From NCBI RefSeq assembly GCF_030272615.1, contig NC_081410.1, positions 572,521,241 through 572,585,240 of the forward strand: a stretch of 64,000 nt of DNA, read 5' to 3'. How positions within the stretch are numbered: position 1 is the first letter of the stretch; the number at the start of each line of letters is the position of its first letter. Positions 35,786 to 47,383 of this stretch are shown here, one piece after another. The notes below the pieces were generated by a model. It saw only the letters and a list, made by a program, of their open reading frames with translations. It was not told the origin of the DNA and made no database searches. The stretch is from Cryptomeria japonica. Its lineage: Eukaryota; Streptophyta; Pinopsida; Cupressales; Cupressaceae. The position numbers and the translations under genes are program-made.

Positions 35786-36799
35786 AAGTCTTTTCCTCAA
35801 CTCATTCAATAAGCATTCTTATCTCAAAATTTTATGATATTTTATTTTATTTTCATACAATTATTAAGTGATTTATTGTTGAAGTTCTTTTTTTAAATTG
35901 TTTTTTTTTCACACATAATTTTGAATAATAATTTTTTATTATTAGAATAAAAAAATAATAATCATATATTTACAATTGAAATATCCAAAAAAATATCTAT
36001 ATTGTAGAGTGATTTCATTTTAACAACATAGAAACTATTCACACATTAATTAGTTTTCATAGATACTTTCAAATGTTTTATTTGTGTTCTTCTAGCATTT
36101 GCAACATATTTTATGATAAAAAGGTTTGATTGGATGCTCCAAAAGTAAGTATTTTTTTCTCCTAAATTAATAATAGCATACAAATATACTTCTTATCAAT
36201 GAAATATCGATCAATTTGTACTTGTTGCATGGATATTAAAATCAGTATTTACTATACTAGATGGGTGTTCCAAATGTAGTGTTGGCCATAACTTTTTATT
36301 AAGAGTGAAACATTATTCTATTTGAAATTTATATGGATCTGTCGATTTCTAGTATCACACTATGAACATTTAATGATGACAATCGCGTAGTTTTATATAT
36401 ATATATATATAGCTATAGCACCCAATAATATTATTAGCAACTACAACTTTTTTTCTAATAGTCAAGTGCGAATGAAGTGCTATAAATTAATTTAGTATTA
36501 TCAAAGAAATTTATCACTACAGATTTTTTAATATATAAATTAGATTAATATTATAATATACAATTATAAATAAATTAATTAAATATTAAAATAAAAATAA
36601 AATACTTAAAGAAAGAAATAAAACTAAAATATATGTGAAATTTAAGCTTTTGTACTTCTGAAAAGATGGGCATTATTTTTTTAAATATATTTAGAGTTCA
36701 CAACTTTTTACGTAAAGACAGATTAATACTTAATAATAGTTTCTTATCCTTGAATTATAAGTCTACATTTCCTTATCTTTTAAATGTTTCTATCTTATT
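35786..36799. other. AT-rich intergenic DNA
   Basis: No gene is supported. A (TA)n run lies at 36394-36410. The rest is strongly AT-rich with poly(A)/poly(T) stretches. Confidence 0.6.
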
Positions 36800-37863
36800 A
36801 ATTTTTTTTGTATTAGATATAATATAACCATACAAGAGTATAATCAGTTTCAGCCAAGAGAGTAGTGATCGTAGATACAAAATCAAGATCAACAAGGGGA
36901 TACAACCTCCAATAATTATCAAGTGTAAGGATTACATATACAAAATGATAACATAGATAATCTGCAACAATAAACATATAATCAAAACAGAAGTCATGGT
37001 CATCCTCAATCCATGCGGTCCAACCTCGTTGGCCCTCCATCCAGATCTGTTGCTTTCTACCATATGATGGGATAGGAATGGCCTCGGGTATGACCCCCTC
37101 TAGAGCTAGGATTGCAACTATAATAGGGGTTGCTACTACTGTTGTCTTCCTTTTAACTTCCAACTCTGTTATGAAGTTTCTAAGCCTGTTTCAAATATAT
37201 TTCTTTGTTCAGTGGTCCTCCACCAGGTGTACCCATGTGATATCTCACTTGTGTACATTCTTACTTGCCCATCACCAAGAATTTGTTCAAATTTCATCTT
37301 GGAGATCCTCATTACCACTTTACCTGCCATGAAACGTTAGAAGATATGAGTCTCTTGAGAGACTCAATAAGTGTTCTTTCAATACCATTAAAAAACTTGT
37401 TATTTCTAAACTTCCAAATTAACCACAATATAGCTAAAGAGAGCACAAACCAAAAGACATTGACACTTTTTGACAACCCTAACACATAGCCAATGACACA
37501 TTCCCAATTCATGATATTGCCATTAATAGAAATTCCAAACATATTCCAAAATTCCTTAGCAAACAAAAAGTCAAAGAAAATATGATTCACTATTTTAGGC
37601 ACTCTGCAGCAAGAGCACATAGGGGGATCATTACCTTTCAAGTAGATAGGCAATCTATGGAGCAACAGGCACCAAGTGAAGTTTTTTTGCTTAGGCTCCA
37701 CTAGTTTAGCCCATAGATGGCCAAGCATTTTGGTCCACTTAGAATGTTCCATGTTAAAATTCCATTTATTATTATTAATGTGATTCAAGATCTCCTCTTT
37801 ATCTACTAGCTGGTTAAAAATATCCTTTGCTTTCATTTTGTGCAGGGGTTGCCATTGCACCAT
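36800..37863 (-). pseudogene. LINE (non-LTR retrotransposon) 3' remnant: RT zinc-binding tail
   Basis: Minus-strand codons from 37863 to 37312 give the zf-RVT-like tail found after plant LINE reverse transcriptases. It has a spaced W..LW pattern (GHLWAKLVEPKQKNFTWCLL), HRLPIYLKGND, CSCCRVPKIVNHIFF with Cys and His ligands, a Trp-rich stretch (FWNMFG) and LAILWLIWKFRNNKFFNG. A following piece (37163-36813) may be the C-terminal end, with PSYGRKQQIWMEG. No polymerase core is present, so this is a 5'-truncated copy, as is usual for LINEs. The exact 3' end and target duplication are not clear. Confidence 0.75.
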
Positions 37864-38424
37864 TTGAACTGAGTATAGCTGTCCTTATTGCCAAACTATC
37901 TAGGAAGGGCAAGAGATAAGCATGCTTCTCTCAGCATAGAATAGGTTCTCCATTAGGATCTTATTATTATTTTGAAATCTAAGTCTACATTTAATTAAAT
38001 TTCTTTAATTATTTTGTATTTGGAAAAAATATATTTAAAGAATAATAATATACATATTATTTTTACTTTTTCCCCACTTTAACTTCAACTTAAGACACTA
38101 TATTTAAATGTTAAATATAAGGAATACAAAGTTTTAATATGACACAACTTTTATATGAAAGTATACCACTTATCACTTTATTTAAACTAAAACTATTTTA
38201 AGTAAATTAAAGTAATACAACAATTGAAATGGAATATTATTTTATTTGAAAGTATAATTTACTATCAATTGTTTTACTTACAAATACCATACTTACATGT
38301 AAATCATAAGAAACAAAAACTCTTAAATTGACAAAAAGATTGGTTTTACAAGAAAATTGTCAATCTTTCAAAAGAGCTAAAATATTTTAACCTAAAAAGG
38401 CTTCATAATTCAAGAGGATTATAT
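37864..38424. other. AT-rich intergenic DNA
   Basis: The sequence is very AT-rich with no coding signature. It separates the LINE remnant from element E. Confidence 0.6.
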
Positions 38425-39967
38425 TATTGGAAACTTGAGTTGTGTTGTCATTGATCTCAACCTATCTTGCATTGTCATTTATGTCACTACTTGTTGTTGG
38501 TGGTCCGAAAATGTATGTTTTGATATTTTTGTGTGGTTTGGTAGTGATATTGAGTAAGGTTGAGGTATTTTTGAAAGGTTGGTGTAGTGAAAGTTTCAAT
38601 ATGTAGGACACAATATTTATGTAGGAAAGAGTTTTTAATGTCTTAGTAGAAGAATTTTTTTTATTCCTTTAGTATGTGAAAACTATGGAGTGTGGTTTCA
38701 GATATAATGTTTATGACTTACATGTATATTATACTATCAAGTTTAAGGTTCTTTTGTTGCTCCAATGAAGGAGTTAATTGTTTTTGTTTATGACAGTGGT
38801 GGTCTATCAGAACTAGTCCAAAGAATTCTTAACAGTTTTCAATTGAGGTTTCAAGTGTTGCGGCTTAGAGAACATGTTCATCTAGTTTGTACATTGTTCC
38901 AGTTTAGTTTTTTGTTGACTGTTTGATTGGAAAGTGAAGTTATGGTGTTTTGAGTTCTATTTTGTCAATTGGATTGCTTTCTACTTAATAGAGGTGGTGT
39001 ATTCTATCTGGATTATTCCCTTTTGGTCAAGATATAATGTAGTGGTTGTGTGTAGATGTTGATATGGGTCTTACCATGACATGTGTAGATTGACATTAAG
39101 TTTTGTACATGGGAAGATGGGTTTTGAGCTAACTAGTTGTCATGATACATTGTTTATCTACATGCTTCATTTTGTGTTGACCTTAGAGTATGTGTTAGCA
39201 TGCGTGGTTTATTGGAATCATTTGGGAAGCATATGTTGTGATGTTTTTGGGTCCCCTCTATCTCTTGGAGTGGGCTGGAATGGATGTTATAGGTCCAGGT
39301 AGCTGAATTTATGTAATTTTGTATATTATGTCTGTGGCTAACCTAGTTTAGGGTTTCAATTAATTATCTCGTATATATAGGAGTGGGGATGTATGAGTTG
39401 AAAATGGCATGGATGTCAATTGATGTGAAGTGTATTTAAATGATGTACAAGCAAATTTGTTATAGTAGAAGTGTGAAAGATAATTGTGAAGAGCATTAAG
39501 ACAAATTTTGAAGTAATATACATGTTTTCCATGACATTGGTCACTTGACATAGTTGTTCAAGGACAATTTTATGATTAGGAAAACTAATGTATTTCAATT
39601 CATTTGATCCTCTACACCAACTAGTAGAAGGTGTGTTCCTTTTGGTAGTTTGTGCACATTTGTATATTTCCCTAAGGTTGTATTCCTTAGTGTTGTAATT
39701 CCTTTCGAGGGTAGTGAGATCCTTGGCCTTGAGCCTAAATATTGTAATCAATTATTCATTTTGTGAATGCAATTCTCATCATTGTTTTTCCCTATTTAGG
39801 GTTTTCCATGTAAATCTAGTGTTCATGTATGTGTTGTGCTTTGTGCTTTCGTGTTTCATAATTGTAGTTTGATTTAATTGTTGTTTTAAGTTTAATTAAT
39901 CAAAAGAAAAGTGTTTTGAGGTTTGGAATAACTTCCCCCCTCTCTCAATATTGTGGTGTGTTTAACA
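38425..39967 (+). repeat. Element E, 5' LTR
   Basis: The first ~230 bases match 41188-41415. The terminal AATATTGTGGTGTGTTTAACA is followed by TTGTATTGGAGC (39970-39981), a degraded Met-tRNA primer site. Confidence 0.8.
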
Positions 39968-40019
39968 ATTTGTATTGGAGCTTTACCACTTAAGGAAGAT
40001 CTAGAATTACATAGGAAGT

Positions 40020-41000
40020 TAATTTCCAAGCACCAAGATTTGATGGTAAAAGTTACTCTTATTAGAAGGAAATAATGGAATGTCATTTGGAATCTCTACC
40101 AGCTAGGATATGCGAGAGTATTAACAATGGGTGTAGTTCTATAGTAAATGGTCCTCAGACTCTAGATGAGGTTAAGGCACATGAGAACAATGTGAAGGCT
40201 AAAGTTGTAATTATCAATTGTCTAAGTGATGTAGTATTTTCTAAATTTGTTGGATTGAAGTATGCTAAAGAGGTCTAGGAAAAGCTTATCCATGTATATG
40301 AAGGTAATGAGAATACAAAGTAAGCCAAGTTGTCAAATTTGAAGCACAAGTTTGAGAAGTTGAAATTGTCCGATGATGAGAGCATTGAAAGTTATATACA
40401 CCAAGTAAATGAGATTTGGAGTTTAATTAATGGTATTGGTGGTGAACTAGAAGAAAGTGAAGTGGTGAGAAAGGTAATGTTGATACCACCCAGATGCTAC
40501 AAGTTTAAGAAGTATGTTATTGAAGAAAGCTATGATATGGATAAATGCACTTTGGATCATCTATATGGCTCACTCTTTTCCTTTAAAATTGTTGAGCTAG
40601 ATGAGTTACAAAATGAAAAGAAAGATGTAGCATTCAAAGCTAGGAAGAAGATTAAAGATGGGCCTAAATTAGGCAATGACATGGATGAGATAGAATAAAA
40701 CTTTGTAAGAAGACTAAAGAAATGATCCAAAAAGCAAAAAGGTATGTTACCCTTCAAATGTTTCAATTATGGAAGAATTGGTTATTATGCTTTTGGATGT
40801 ACTTATAGGGAAGACTATGATAGTAGATTTGATGATGATAATAAAGGAAGAGATAATCATAGATGGAATAATAGAAACAAGAGAATAGATGACAAAGACA
40901 AATCTAAGAAGAATTTTTGTTCAATGGAGAACCATTCATTTGAAGAGGAAGATGATAATGACTTGAATGAAGAATCATTGTTTTTAGCTATATAGGAGAA
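40020..41000 (+). pseudogene. Element E gag, broken
   Basis: The frame encodes the gag head (PRFDGKSYSY, then a TAG where Trp is expected, then KEIMECHLESL) and the UBN2 core. The core is open at 40330-40698, with SIESYIHQVNEIWSLINGIG and KFKKYVIEESYDMDKCTLDH. A degraded zinc knuckle CFNYGRIGYYAFGC near 40756-40800 has its second Cys and its His replaced by Tyr. Stops separate the pieces at 40276, 40321 and 40696. The type is close to the gag of A, B and D. Confidence 0.85.
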
Positions 41001-41089
41001 GAGTGATGAAAGGTCTGATAATCTAAAAGATGTAAAGAACAATGAAAACTAGAGACTAACAAGACTACCCTACATGCAAAAATAGAGAC

Positions 41090-41187
41090 TAAGGCATGGA
41101 TAATTAACATTGGATGTTCAAATCACATGACAAGAGATAAAGGAAATTTAATTGATTTTAAAAAATATGATGGTTTTATAAAATTTG
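41090..41187 (+). pseudogene. Element E protease start, truncated
   Basis: Codons read WIINIGCSNHMTRDKG, which corresponds to the copia protease motif (V/L)IDSGCSNHM. The catalytic Asp is Asn and the Ser is Ile. The reading stops at 41187, where the LTR-like sequence begins. Confidence 0.8.
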
Positions 41188-41415
41188 TGTTGGAAACTTG
41201 AGTTGTGATTTTCTATCATTGATGTCAATTTTTCACATGTTGTCAGTGATGTCAACCTATCTTATGTTGTCGTTGATGTTGAAGTAAGGTTGGTATAATG
41301 AAGTTTCAATATGCAAGAAATAATATTTATGCAGGAAAGAGTTTTTAATGTCTCAATGGAAGAATGACTTTCATTCTTCTGACATGTGAAGATTATGGGT
41401 TGTGGTTCTAAATCA
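41188..41415 (+). repeat. Second, truncated LTR copy of element E
   Basis: It starts TGTTGGAAACTTGAGTTGTG and follows the 5' LTR with insertions and deletions up to about GGGTTGTGGTT, after which similarity is lost. Confidence 0.8.
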
Positions 41416-42301
41416 GGGACAACTTTAAGAAACCACCCCTCGGTCAAAAGCGTAAAATCCTAGCGAATTAGACATTATTTTTTGGGGGAAATTTTCATAT
41501 TGATGATGAATTTTTTTTCAAAATAGGGAAAAAAATTATTTTGTATTGGCAATTTTTTCTAGGGTACGAAAATTCCATAAATTTTTGGCGAATAATACCT
41601 TATTTTATGGAGAAAATATATATGTAGTAGGTGAGTATTTTTTGTTTAAAGGAACAAATATAATTGTATGGGCGAAATATTTTACTCCGAAGGAAAAATT
41701 ATTTAAATGTATTGGCGATTTTTATCCACCACTTGAAAATCATGTAATTTGTTTTGGATAATATTTGTTATTTATGAAAAATATATAATTTATTGGCGAT
41801 TTCATGAGTTCATTGCCATTAATAGATAAGGCACATCACATCACATCAATACGTCACATTGAGTCTGGACTCTACATGATGTATCAATAAGCATGACCTC
41901 TTTTACACTTGAAGGGTGACACGTACCTAAAATCCATCAATGATTTTAAACCGTTTGATGACCGTAGATCAATGGCTGAAGTTTTATTTTGGCCCAATTT
42001 TTTGAAGAGAACATAGCTCACCAGAAAGTGCCCAGAATGGAATTGGATTCAATAGACATGTATCAAATGTCACGATCAATAATTTCAATCATTTAATATA
42101 TATCTAGTCACTAACTGCAATCCACTTTGTCCCCACAACTTCCAATGTGGTACTTGCCAACTTGGTACTGGCTTATAGTTGTTTCCAATTTCGCACACTA
42201 GTGCATTTATGGGAAAGATTTACAAAGATACGAAAGATTTAAAAAAATTTAAAGGAATTAATATGGTTAGAGAAGTAATTATTACAATCAAGAGCTTCAA
42301 C
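41416..42301. other. Intergenic DNA, no gene seen
   Basis: I see no supported coding frame. A short plus-strand open frame at 41546-41761 is low-complexity and unrecognised. A CACATCACATCACATCA run lies near 41829. Confidence 0.55.
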
Positions 42302-42312
42302 TATTTATATAT
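42302..42312 (+). promoter_or_regulatory. TATA-like element
   Basis: TATTTATATATG lies about 137 bases before the ATG at 42449, in the right orientation for the following frame. This is a candidate promoter only. AT-rich plant DNA produces such motifs by chance. Confidence 0.35.
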
Positions 42313-42448
42313 GATCTTTACTTCTTTCATCTTCAATTAGCCTTTTCCATTTGGTAGATAAATCATCGGAGCTCATGGTATTTAAATTCTGCCTCTAGTT
42401 TAGGTCTATAGGCTCAGGTTGTTTAATTTGGTAATCTGATTTCTCAAT

Positions 42449-43069
42449 ATGGATACTCCCATCTGCATGAGAAGGATTTCTGTAGAGGACCAGAGGGCCT
42501 TTTTGGGCTCCGTTAAAGACCCAACCCTCCAATTAGTTTGCAATGAGATTGGGCTGTTCACCAATGAGGTTGTGCAGATGGTTCGGGGCAGAGACTTTCT
42601 GCGTAATGAAAATAGATACCGTGTTAACATGGACATTACATCTCGGTTCTTGGTGTCTCTTCTGGACCTCAGAGGAGACAAGGTGGATTTGTTGATGCTG
42701 TTAAGGAAGGTGTTTAAGGAAGACTTCCTTGGAGACGACGTTACTATTGTTGTCCTTGCAAAAGTAGGGGTGGGAATCCCTTGGGCGAGTGAATTAACCA
42801 AGCTTCTCCTCCCTGACCAAATAGTGTCAGTGACCAGGCAACCATTTCTTCTGAACCTGAATGCGGAGTAGTTGACCCGTCACAAGAAATGGGCATGGAT
42901 TGGCAGGGACTTTCTCTGAAAATGGTTGCTCCTAGATGAATTTCCAAATTATAGGTGGCTTGAAGAATTCTCTTAGCTTATGCTGTCTGAAGAATTCTAC
43001 ATGGAGGGAGGGCCAGATTCTTAGGGTAAACCATCCACTACCTGTGCCCTAGCCCCAACCCCCTAGTAG
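42449..43069 (+). pseudogene. Decayed reading frame of unknown family
   Basis: From ATG 42449 there are 140 open codons (MDTPICMRRISVEDQRAFLG ... RQPFLLNLNAE), then TAG at 42869. The same frame continues with protein-like composition: RHKKWAWIGRDFL, KWLLLDEFPNYRWLEEF, LMLSEEFYMEGGPDS. It is broken by TGA and TAG codons that are each one transition from Arg, Trp or Gln. No further frameshift is needed up to about 43069. The base composition is richer in G and C than the flanks. I do not recognise the family and see no membrane segment or zinc motif. It may be a dying single-exon gene or one exon of a larger gene. Confidence 0.5.
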
Positions 43070-43418
43070 TTTATTTTTGCTATGTCCTCATAACCTCACA
43101 AGCTCAATGGCTCACTCATTTTGGCTTTAAATTTTTTGAGGACTCAAGTCTCAGACATGTAAAAATTGTAAATTTCCAAAACATAAATATTAATGATAAT
43201 TTTTCAAATTCCAGTTTTTTTCAGTTTGCCTCTTATGGATATAAAAATGCTTTCTATTTCATTTTATTAATGAAAGTTTTGCAAATGCTTTTTGTCTATG
43301 AGCTACGTTATTTTAATATTTTATTAAACAATGGAATTAAATTTAATACCATGATATTTTTTATGTAATGCTTCTTCCTCTATATTTAATATATAAAAAT
43401 AAAATCTAGTTTGTTCCA
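43070..43418. other. AT-rich intergenic DNA
   Basis: No gene is visible. AATAAAA-like motifs near 43395 could serve as polyadenylation signals, but none can be assigned to a transcript. Confidence 0.5.
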
Positions 43419-44083
43419 TTAATTATTTGTACATTGATTATGATTGATTATAATTTTATAAATATAAAAAAAGATGTTTATCTTGTGAAAAACAAGTGAA
43501 TTAAAAGTCCACCTTACTTGTTGTTGAAGTTTTGAACTAGTACATGCGTGGGTTGGTACTAGGTACATGCTATGATTGATAGTTAAGATTTTGTCATAAT
43601 GAAGAAATTTGAGACATTTATGAAGGGTAGATGGGATCGCTTTCATGGAAGAGAACCAATGGCAATGATGTCCCAACTTCACACAAAATTGATCTAATGT
43701 AGGAATGATAGCAAAAATGACATCTAAGCACTTAATACCAACCTTAATGGGAAGAGTAATAGAACCTATAGTAGGACAAGAGAAACCATCAAAGATCTTA
43801 ACCACTAAATCAAATTTATCATATCAATATGTTACTTCATGCAATTGTAAAGTATAAAGATATTCTTAAGTTATTACATTCACCATACATGTTGGATCAA
43901 TCATCAATGAGAACCCCTCATGAGAGTATGTCTTTGATCTTTGTAGAGATATATAGACTTATAGTGGGCCATCAGGGGTTTCAATAGTCTCGCTAGGATC
44001 AAAGGTAATGCATATTGCATAGGTCCTTAGGAGGTGCAGGTTTATCAATAAGATTCACCACATTATTAGACTCAAGGCCAAGG
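43419..44083 (-). pseudogene. Orphan Ty3/gypsy protease fragment related to element F
   Basis: The minus strand encodes pieces collinear with the protease part of element F. Near 44000-43975 is FDPSETIETPDGPL, near 43905-43880 IDPTCMVNVIT, and from 43805 KIFDGFSCPTIGSITLPIKV, VIFAIIPTLDQFCVKLGHH and SSMKAIPSTLHKCLKFLHYD. Stops lie between the pieces. No LTR or other domain accompanies it, so it is an isolated remnant. It shares with F the unusual Asp-Pro-(Ser/Thr)-Cys active-site sequence. Confidence 0.8.
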
Positions 44084-44217
44084 TTATTAGAAGGAAATTC
44101 AAGATTCTAGACTCAATTAGAGAACATGATTAGACTCAATTAGATCAATGACTTAGGGTGGATTTTTCATAGAGGCTATAGACTTTGTTGTAAATACAAT
44201 CATATAATTTTTTATAG

Positions 44218-44388
44218 TCTTTATTTGTTTATTAAATTAATTTAAACTAAATTAAATTAAAATTTATATTAAACTAAATTTATGTTGAACTTTTATATAT
44301 ATTTTGAGTCTTTATTTATTTATTAAATTAAATTAAACTAACATGTATATTACACTAAATTTATGTTGAGCTTTTAAATATATTTTTA
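44218..44388. repeat. Two-copy AT-rich tandem duplication, about 91 bp
   Basis: The units start TCTTTATTTGTTTATTAAAT (44218) and TCTTTATTTATTTATTAAAT (44309), and share ACTAAATTTATGTTGA. The surrounding 44084-44671 holds no gene. Confidence 0.7.
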
Positions 44389-44671
44389 AACTATTTTTTA
44401 AAATCACATATCGTAAACATATTTTAAAGAATTTTGTTAAACTTTAAATTAATATTTTAGATTTAAAAGTGAATGTTTTCTTTTTTATATTAAACTTTTA
44501 CCTTTCAAATTGTATATCAAAATTTATATTTTTATTTAGTTATTTTTTTTTATTCTAGAATCTAAGTTTCATGTTCTATACTACTTTTGTATTTCATATT
44601 TTTACAAATAATATTAACATTATATTTAATAGTTATCTTAAACTATTGCACATATTTAAATGTCTCTTATT

Positions 44672-45609
44672 ATGGGACCCACGCCATCTGACAATAGGTA
44701 CCATCGTGCATTAGATGAGAAAAGATCAATGACTTAGGGTGGATTTCAACCCGAATGTGGGAAGTGAATACATTTGTGAGAAATTCACTAGGAATTGAAT
44801 GTTTTATATTTAATTAAGTATAATTAAGTCTATAAAGCTCTTTTTCGAGTGGAAGTTGAAAATGATTTAATATACTTAAAAAACAGTCCCGAAAAGTGAC
44901 TCAAGTGTGGTGGTGTGCCTGAAAAATGGCAAAAGTCATGGGACCCCTGAAAACTGACAACAGATACCATCATTCATTGGATGAGAACAGATCAACGACT
45001 TAGGGTGGATTTCAACCTAAATGTGGGAAGCGAACACTTTGTGAAAACTTCCACCAAAATTTAAAGTTTTACATTAAATCAAATATAATTAAGTCGATAA
45101 AGCTCTATTTGGGGTGGAAGTTGAAGGATTAAAAAGACTTAAAAAATAGTCCAAAAAAAGTGACTCGAGTGCAGTGATGTGCTCGAAAAATGGCAAAAGT
45201 CATGGGACCCACGACAACTGACAACAGATACCATCATCTATTGGATGAGCACTTATCAGCAGGTTAGGATGGATTTTGGCCCGAATGTGGGAAGTGAACA
45301 CATTTGTGAGAACTTCGCCCAGAATTGAACGTTTTACATTTAATTAAATATAATTAAGTCGATAAAGCTCTATTTGGGGCGGAAGTTGAAGGATTAAAAA
45401 GACTTAAAAAATAGTCTAAAAAAGTGACTCGAGTGCGGTGACGTGCTCGAAAAATGGCAAAAGTCATGGGACCCATGACAACTGACAACAGATACCATCC
45501 TCTGTTGGATGAGCATAGATCAATGGCATAGGGTGGATTTTGGCTGAAATGTGGGAAGTGAACACATTTCTGAAGACTTTGCCCAGAATTGAACATTTTA
45601 CATTTAATG
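44672..45609. repeat. 265-bp tandem repeat, about 3.5 copies
   Basis: ATGGGACCC recurs at 44672, 44938, 45202 and 45467, giving periods of 266, 264 and 265 bases. Each unit carries TAGGGTGGATTT, AATGTGGGAAG, TAATTAAG and GAAAAATGGCAAAAGTCATG. The last unit stops near 45609 (TTTACATTTAATG). Copies 2-4 are closer to each other than to copy 1. A 23-base match to the unit (GATCAATGACTTAGGG...) also lies at 44143-44165. No coding content is seen, and this is satellite-like. Confidence 0.9.
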
Positions 45610-46011
45610 TCCTCAGAATTTAGATTGAAGTAATGAATGTTTTGTCCTTCGGTGGTGAATAGATATTAATAATAATTAATAAAATTACAACATGATTCTA
45701 GATATTTTGCCCTTTAGGTATTACTTTTGTACTTTTTAGAGTTTTCAAAATAAGTGACTCATAAATCATAATCGTATTTTATTTCATGGACAAACCAGTA
45801 AATCGAGGGAGATTCAAAAACAACTACTAGATTGAGGATGCAAGTTGTAGCAGAGACTGTATGTGCCAATCTAGTGCAATAGAAATTTCTAGTAAAATCT
45901 AGAACACCTACATCCCGCCTTTTTTACTTTTTTAATCTCGTGGTTCAATTTGAGGGTTAGCATTTTCAGGTTTGTATCTAGCATTATTTTGAATTTTTAA
46001 CAATAACAACG
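45610..46011. other. Upstream region of coding sequence H
   Basis: No gene is visible. It would include the 5' untranslated region of H, with TTTTTAACAATAACAACG just before the ATG. No clear TATA box can be assigned. Confidence 0.45.
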
Positions 46012-46155
46012 ATGGGGAAAATGGGAAGTAGTAGTTCAATAGGAAGCCAAGTGAAAAAAAAATGTACCTAACCAAATTGGTTAAAACACCAGGTTTCACT
46101 GATGAATACCATGATATTTATGACCCTTCTATCCATGGTGAAAAGTGTATCATAG
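46012..46155 (+). pseudogene. H, 5' part: unrecognised long coding sequence interrupted by element F
   Basis: The ATG at 46012 begins MGKMGSSSSIGSQVKKK. A run of nine A (46054-46062) then shifts the frame by one, and the next frame reads YLTKLVKTPGFTDEYHDIYD up to the F insertion at 46155. Removing F and one copy of CATAG continues this frame exactly into 53912 (IRYALSSKVVYPTREKF). The frame continuity across the insertion is strong evidence that H was coding when F landed. The family is not recognised. Confidence 0.65.
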
Positions 46156-47383
46156 TGTAAAGCGGAAAAATCGCGATCGAACCCTAGTTGCTCTCCCCTC
46201 TTCCAACTCCAAGGAGAGAGAAGGGAGGTTCGCTAGGATTCGATGGTTTTTCACTTAGGGGAGAGACTTTACATTCAAAAGAGGGGTTGAAACTCATAAG
46301 ATCCAATCCCACACAATGTAAGATTGGATGCTAAACGAATTTCAAGGGTTAGGAAAGCAAGGCTACCTTCTTTTGTAAAGAATGTTGTTAAGGAAATTAA
46401 GCTAGGAATGCATAGAAAGTCATAAAGATTCGCTTATAAACTGAGTTCGGGTTATAGGATGAAGCTGCGGACCTGGAATTAGCAGTAAAATGTCGATACG
46501 ACGCTGTCCTGCAAATTTGAGCAAAAGTTGTCAGGACGATGGCGCTCGGCGCCACGGTCCTCCGAAAAATCCGCGAAACGAAGGGGGATCTGTTCGTCTC
46601 TGCACAAGGATTCCAGATCTTCAATTTCAGCCGCGTACCTGCAACCTACACACAGAAAAGCGAAGACGATTGGGGGGTTAGGGATTAGGGGTTTGCCTTT
46701 AGGTCAAACCCCGGTTTTGGAATTAACCAAGAAATGAGCAAGAGCTGTAAATGTAAATGACTGTAAAACAAGTACTAATACCTTGTTCTAAGGATGTTTG
46801 TATCCTTATGTGCGAAGGTTTAGATGTTGTATGTTGTATGTTGTATGTTGTAGCATGTAGTATGTGATCTCCTCTTCAATGGTTGAATCCTTGTCTTGAA
46901 TGCAACACTTAGCCTTGAATGGAGACTTAGAAGGAATGCTTGAATGCTTGAATGCTTGAGTATAGTTTCCACGCCTTTTTCATCATCTATTTGTTCCATC
47001 CAAATGAGAGAGAAAAATGTAGTTTACATACTTGTCATTTAGGGTTGATAGACTGATTTCCCCGACCTTAGGCCAACCAGGAAAGTTAATTTCCAATTTG
47101 CAAACAAAAAGACCCGAGACCCCTTAGGAGACCGGGCCTAAAATAGGACCCAGGGACCAGGGCGCTGGGCACCCTGGTCCTGAGGGACCAGGGCGCTGGG
47201 CGCTCTGGTCCCACCTCCCAGGACATCAGGGTGCAAGGAGGTTCAGGCCAGGGTACTTGAAAAATGCAGTTTTCAGTGTCATGAGCAAGTTTCAGGGTCT
47301 CCATTCAGGTTGCGTGTTGCGTCGCCATCGTGAAGACCGAAATGCAGTCGAAATTACAAGTGTCACAATTTTAGGACGCTACA
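46156..47383 (-). repeat. Element F, 3' LTR
   Basis: It pairs with 52710-53906. It carries GC-rich hairpins at 46534-46560, 47153-47180 and 47184-47212, a TGTATGT-type microsatellite near 46826-46853 and GAATGCTT repeats near 46937-46960. One hairpin is duplicated compared with the other LTR. Confidence 0.95.
47153..47212. repeat. Tandemly duplicated GC-rich hairpin in F LTR
   Basis: Two adjacent imperfect palindromes (47153-47180 and 47184-47212) have arms GGGACCAGGGCGC and GCGCTCTGGTCCC or a close variant. The other LTR has one (53707-53735). The duplication is 31 bases and accounts for the whole LTR length difference. Confidence 0.9.

Larger units (their letters stand above)
38425..41415 (+). 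mobile_element. Element E: internally deleted Ty1/copia retrotransposon
   Basis: A 1,543-bp LTR (38425-39967; start TATTGGAAACTTGAG, end TTTAACA) is followed by a weak primer site, a broken gag and the first codons of protease. A second copy of the LTR start (TGTTGGAAACTTGAG at 41188) then joins directly and fades after about 230 bases. Integrase, RT, RNase H and the polypurine tract are missing, and no target duplication can be defined. Either a deletion fused protease to the 3' LTR, or a second related LTR landed there and was truncated. Confidence 0.8.

Noticed and set aside
45354-45596. Minus-strand 80-codon frame in the 265-bp repeat
   Set aside because: It is not conserved between repeat units, and the repeat shows no coding constraint.
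46397-46737. Short frames in the F LTRs (also 52951-53291)
   Set aside because: They are duplicated only because LTRs are duplicated. Their Arg/Ser-rich composition comes from the GC-rich hairpin.
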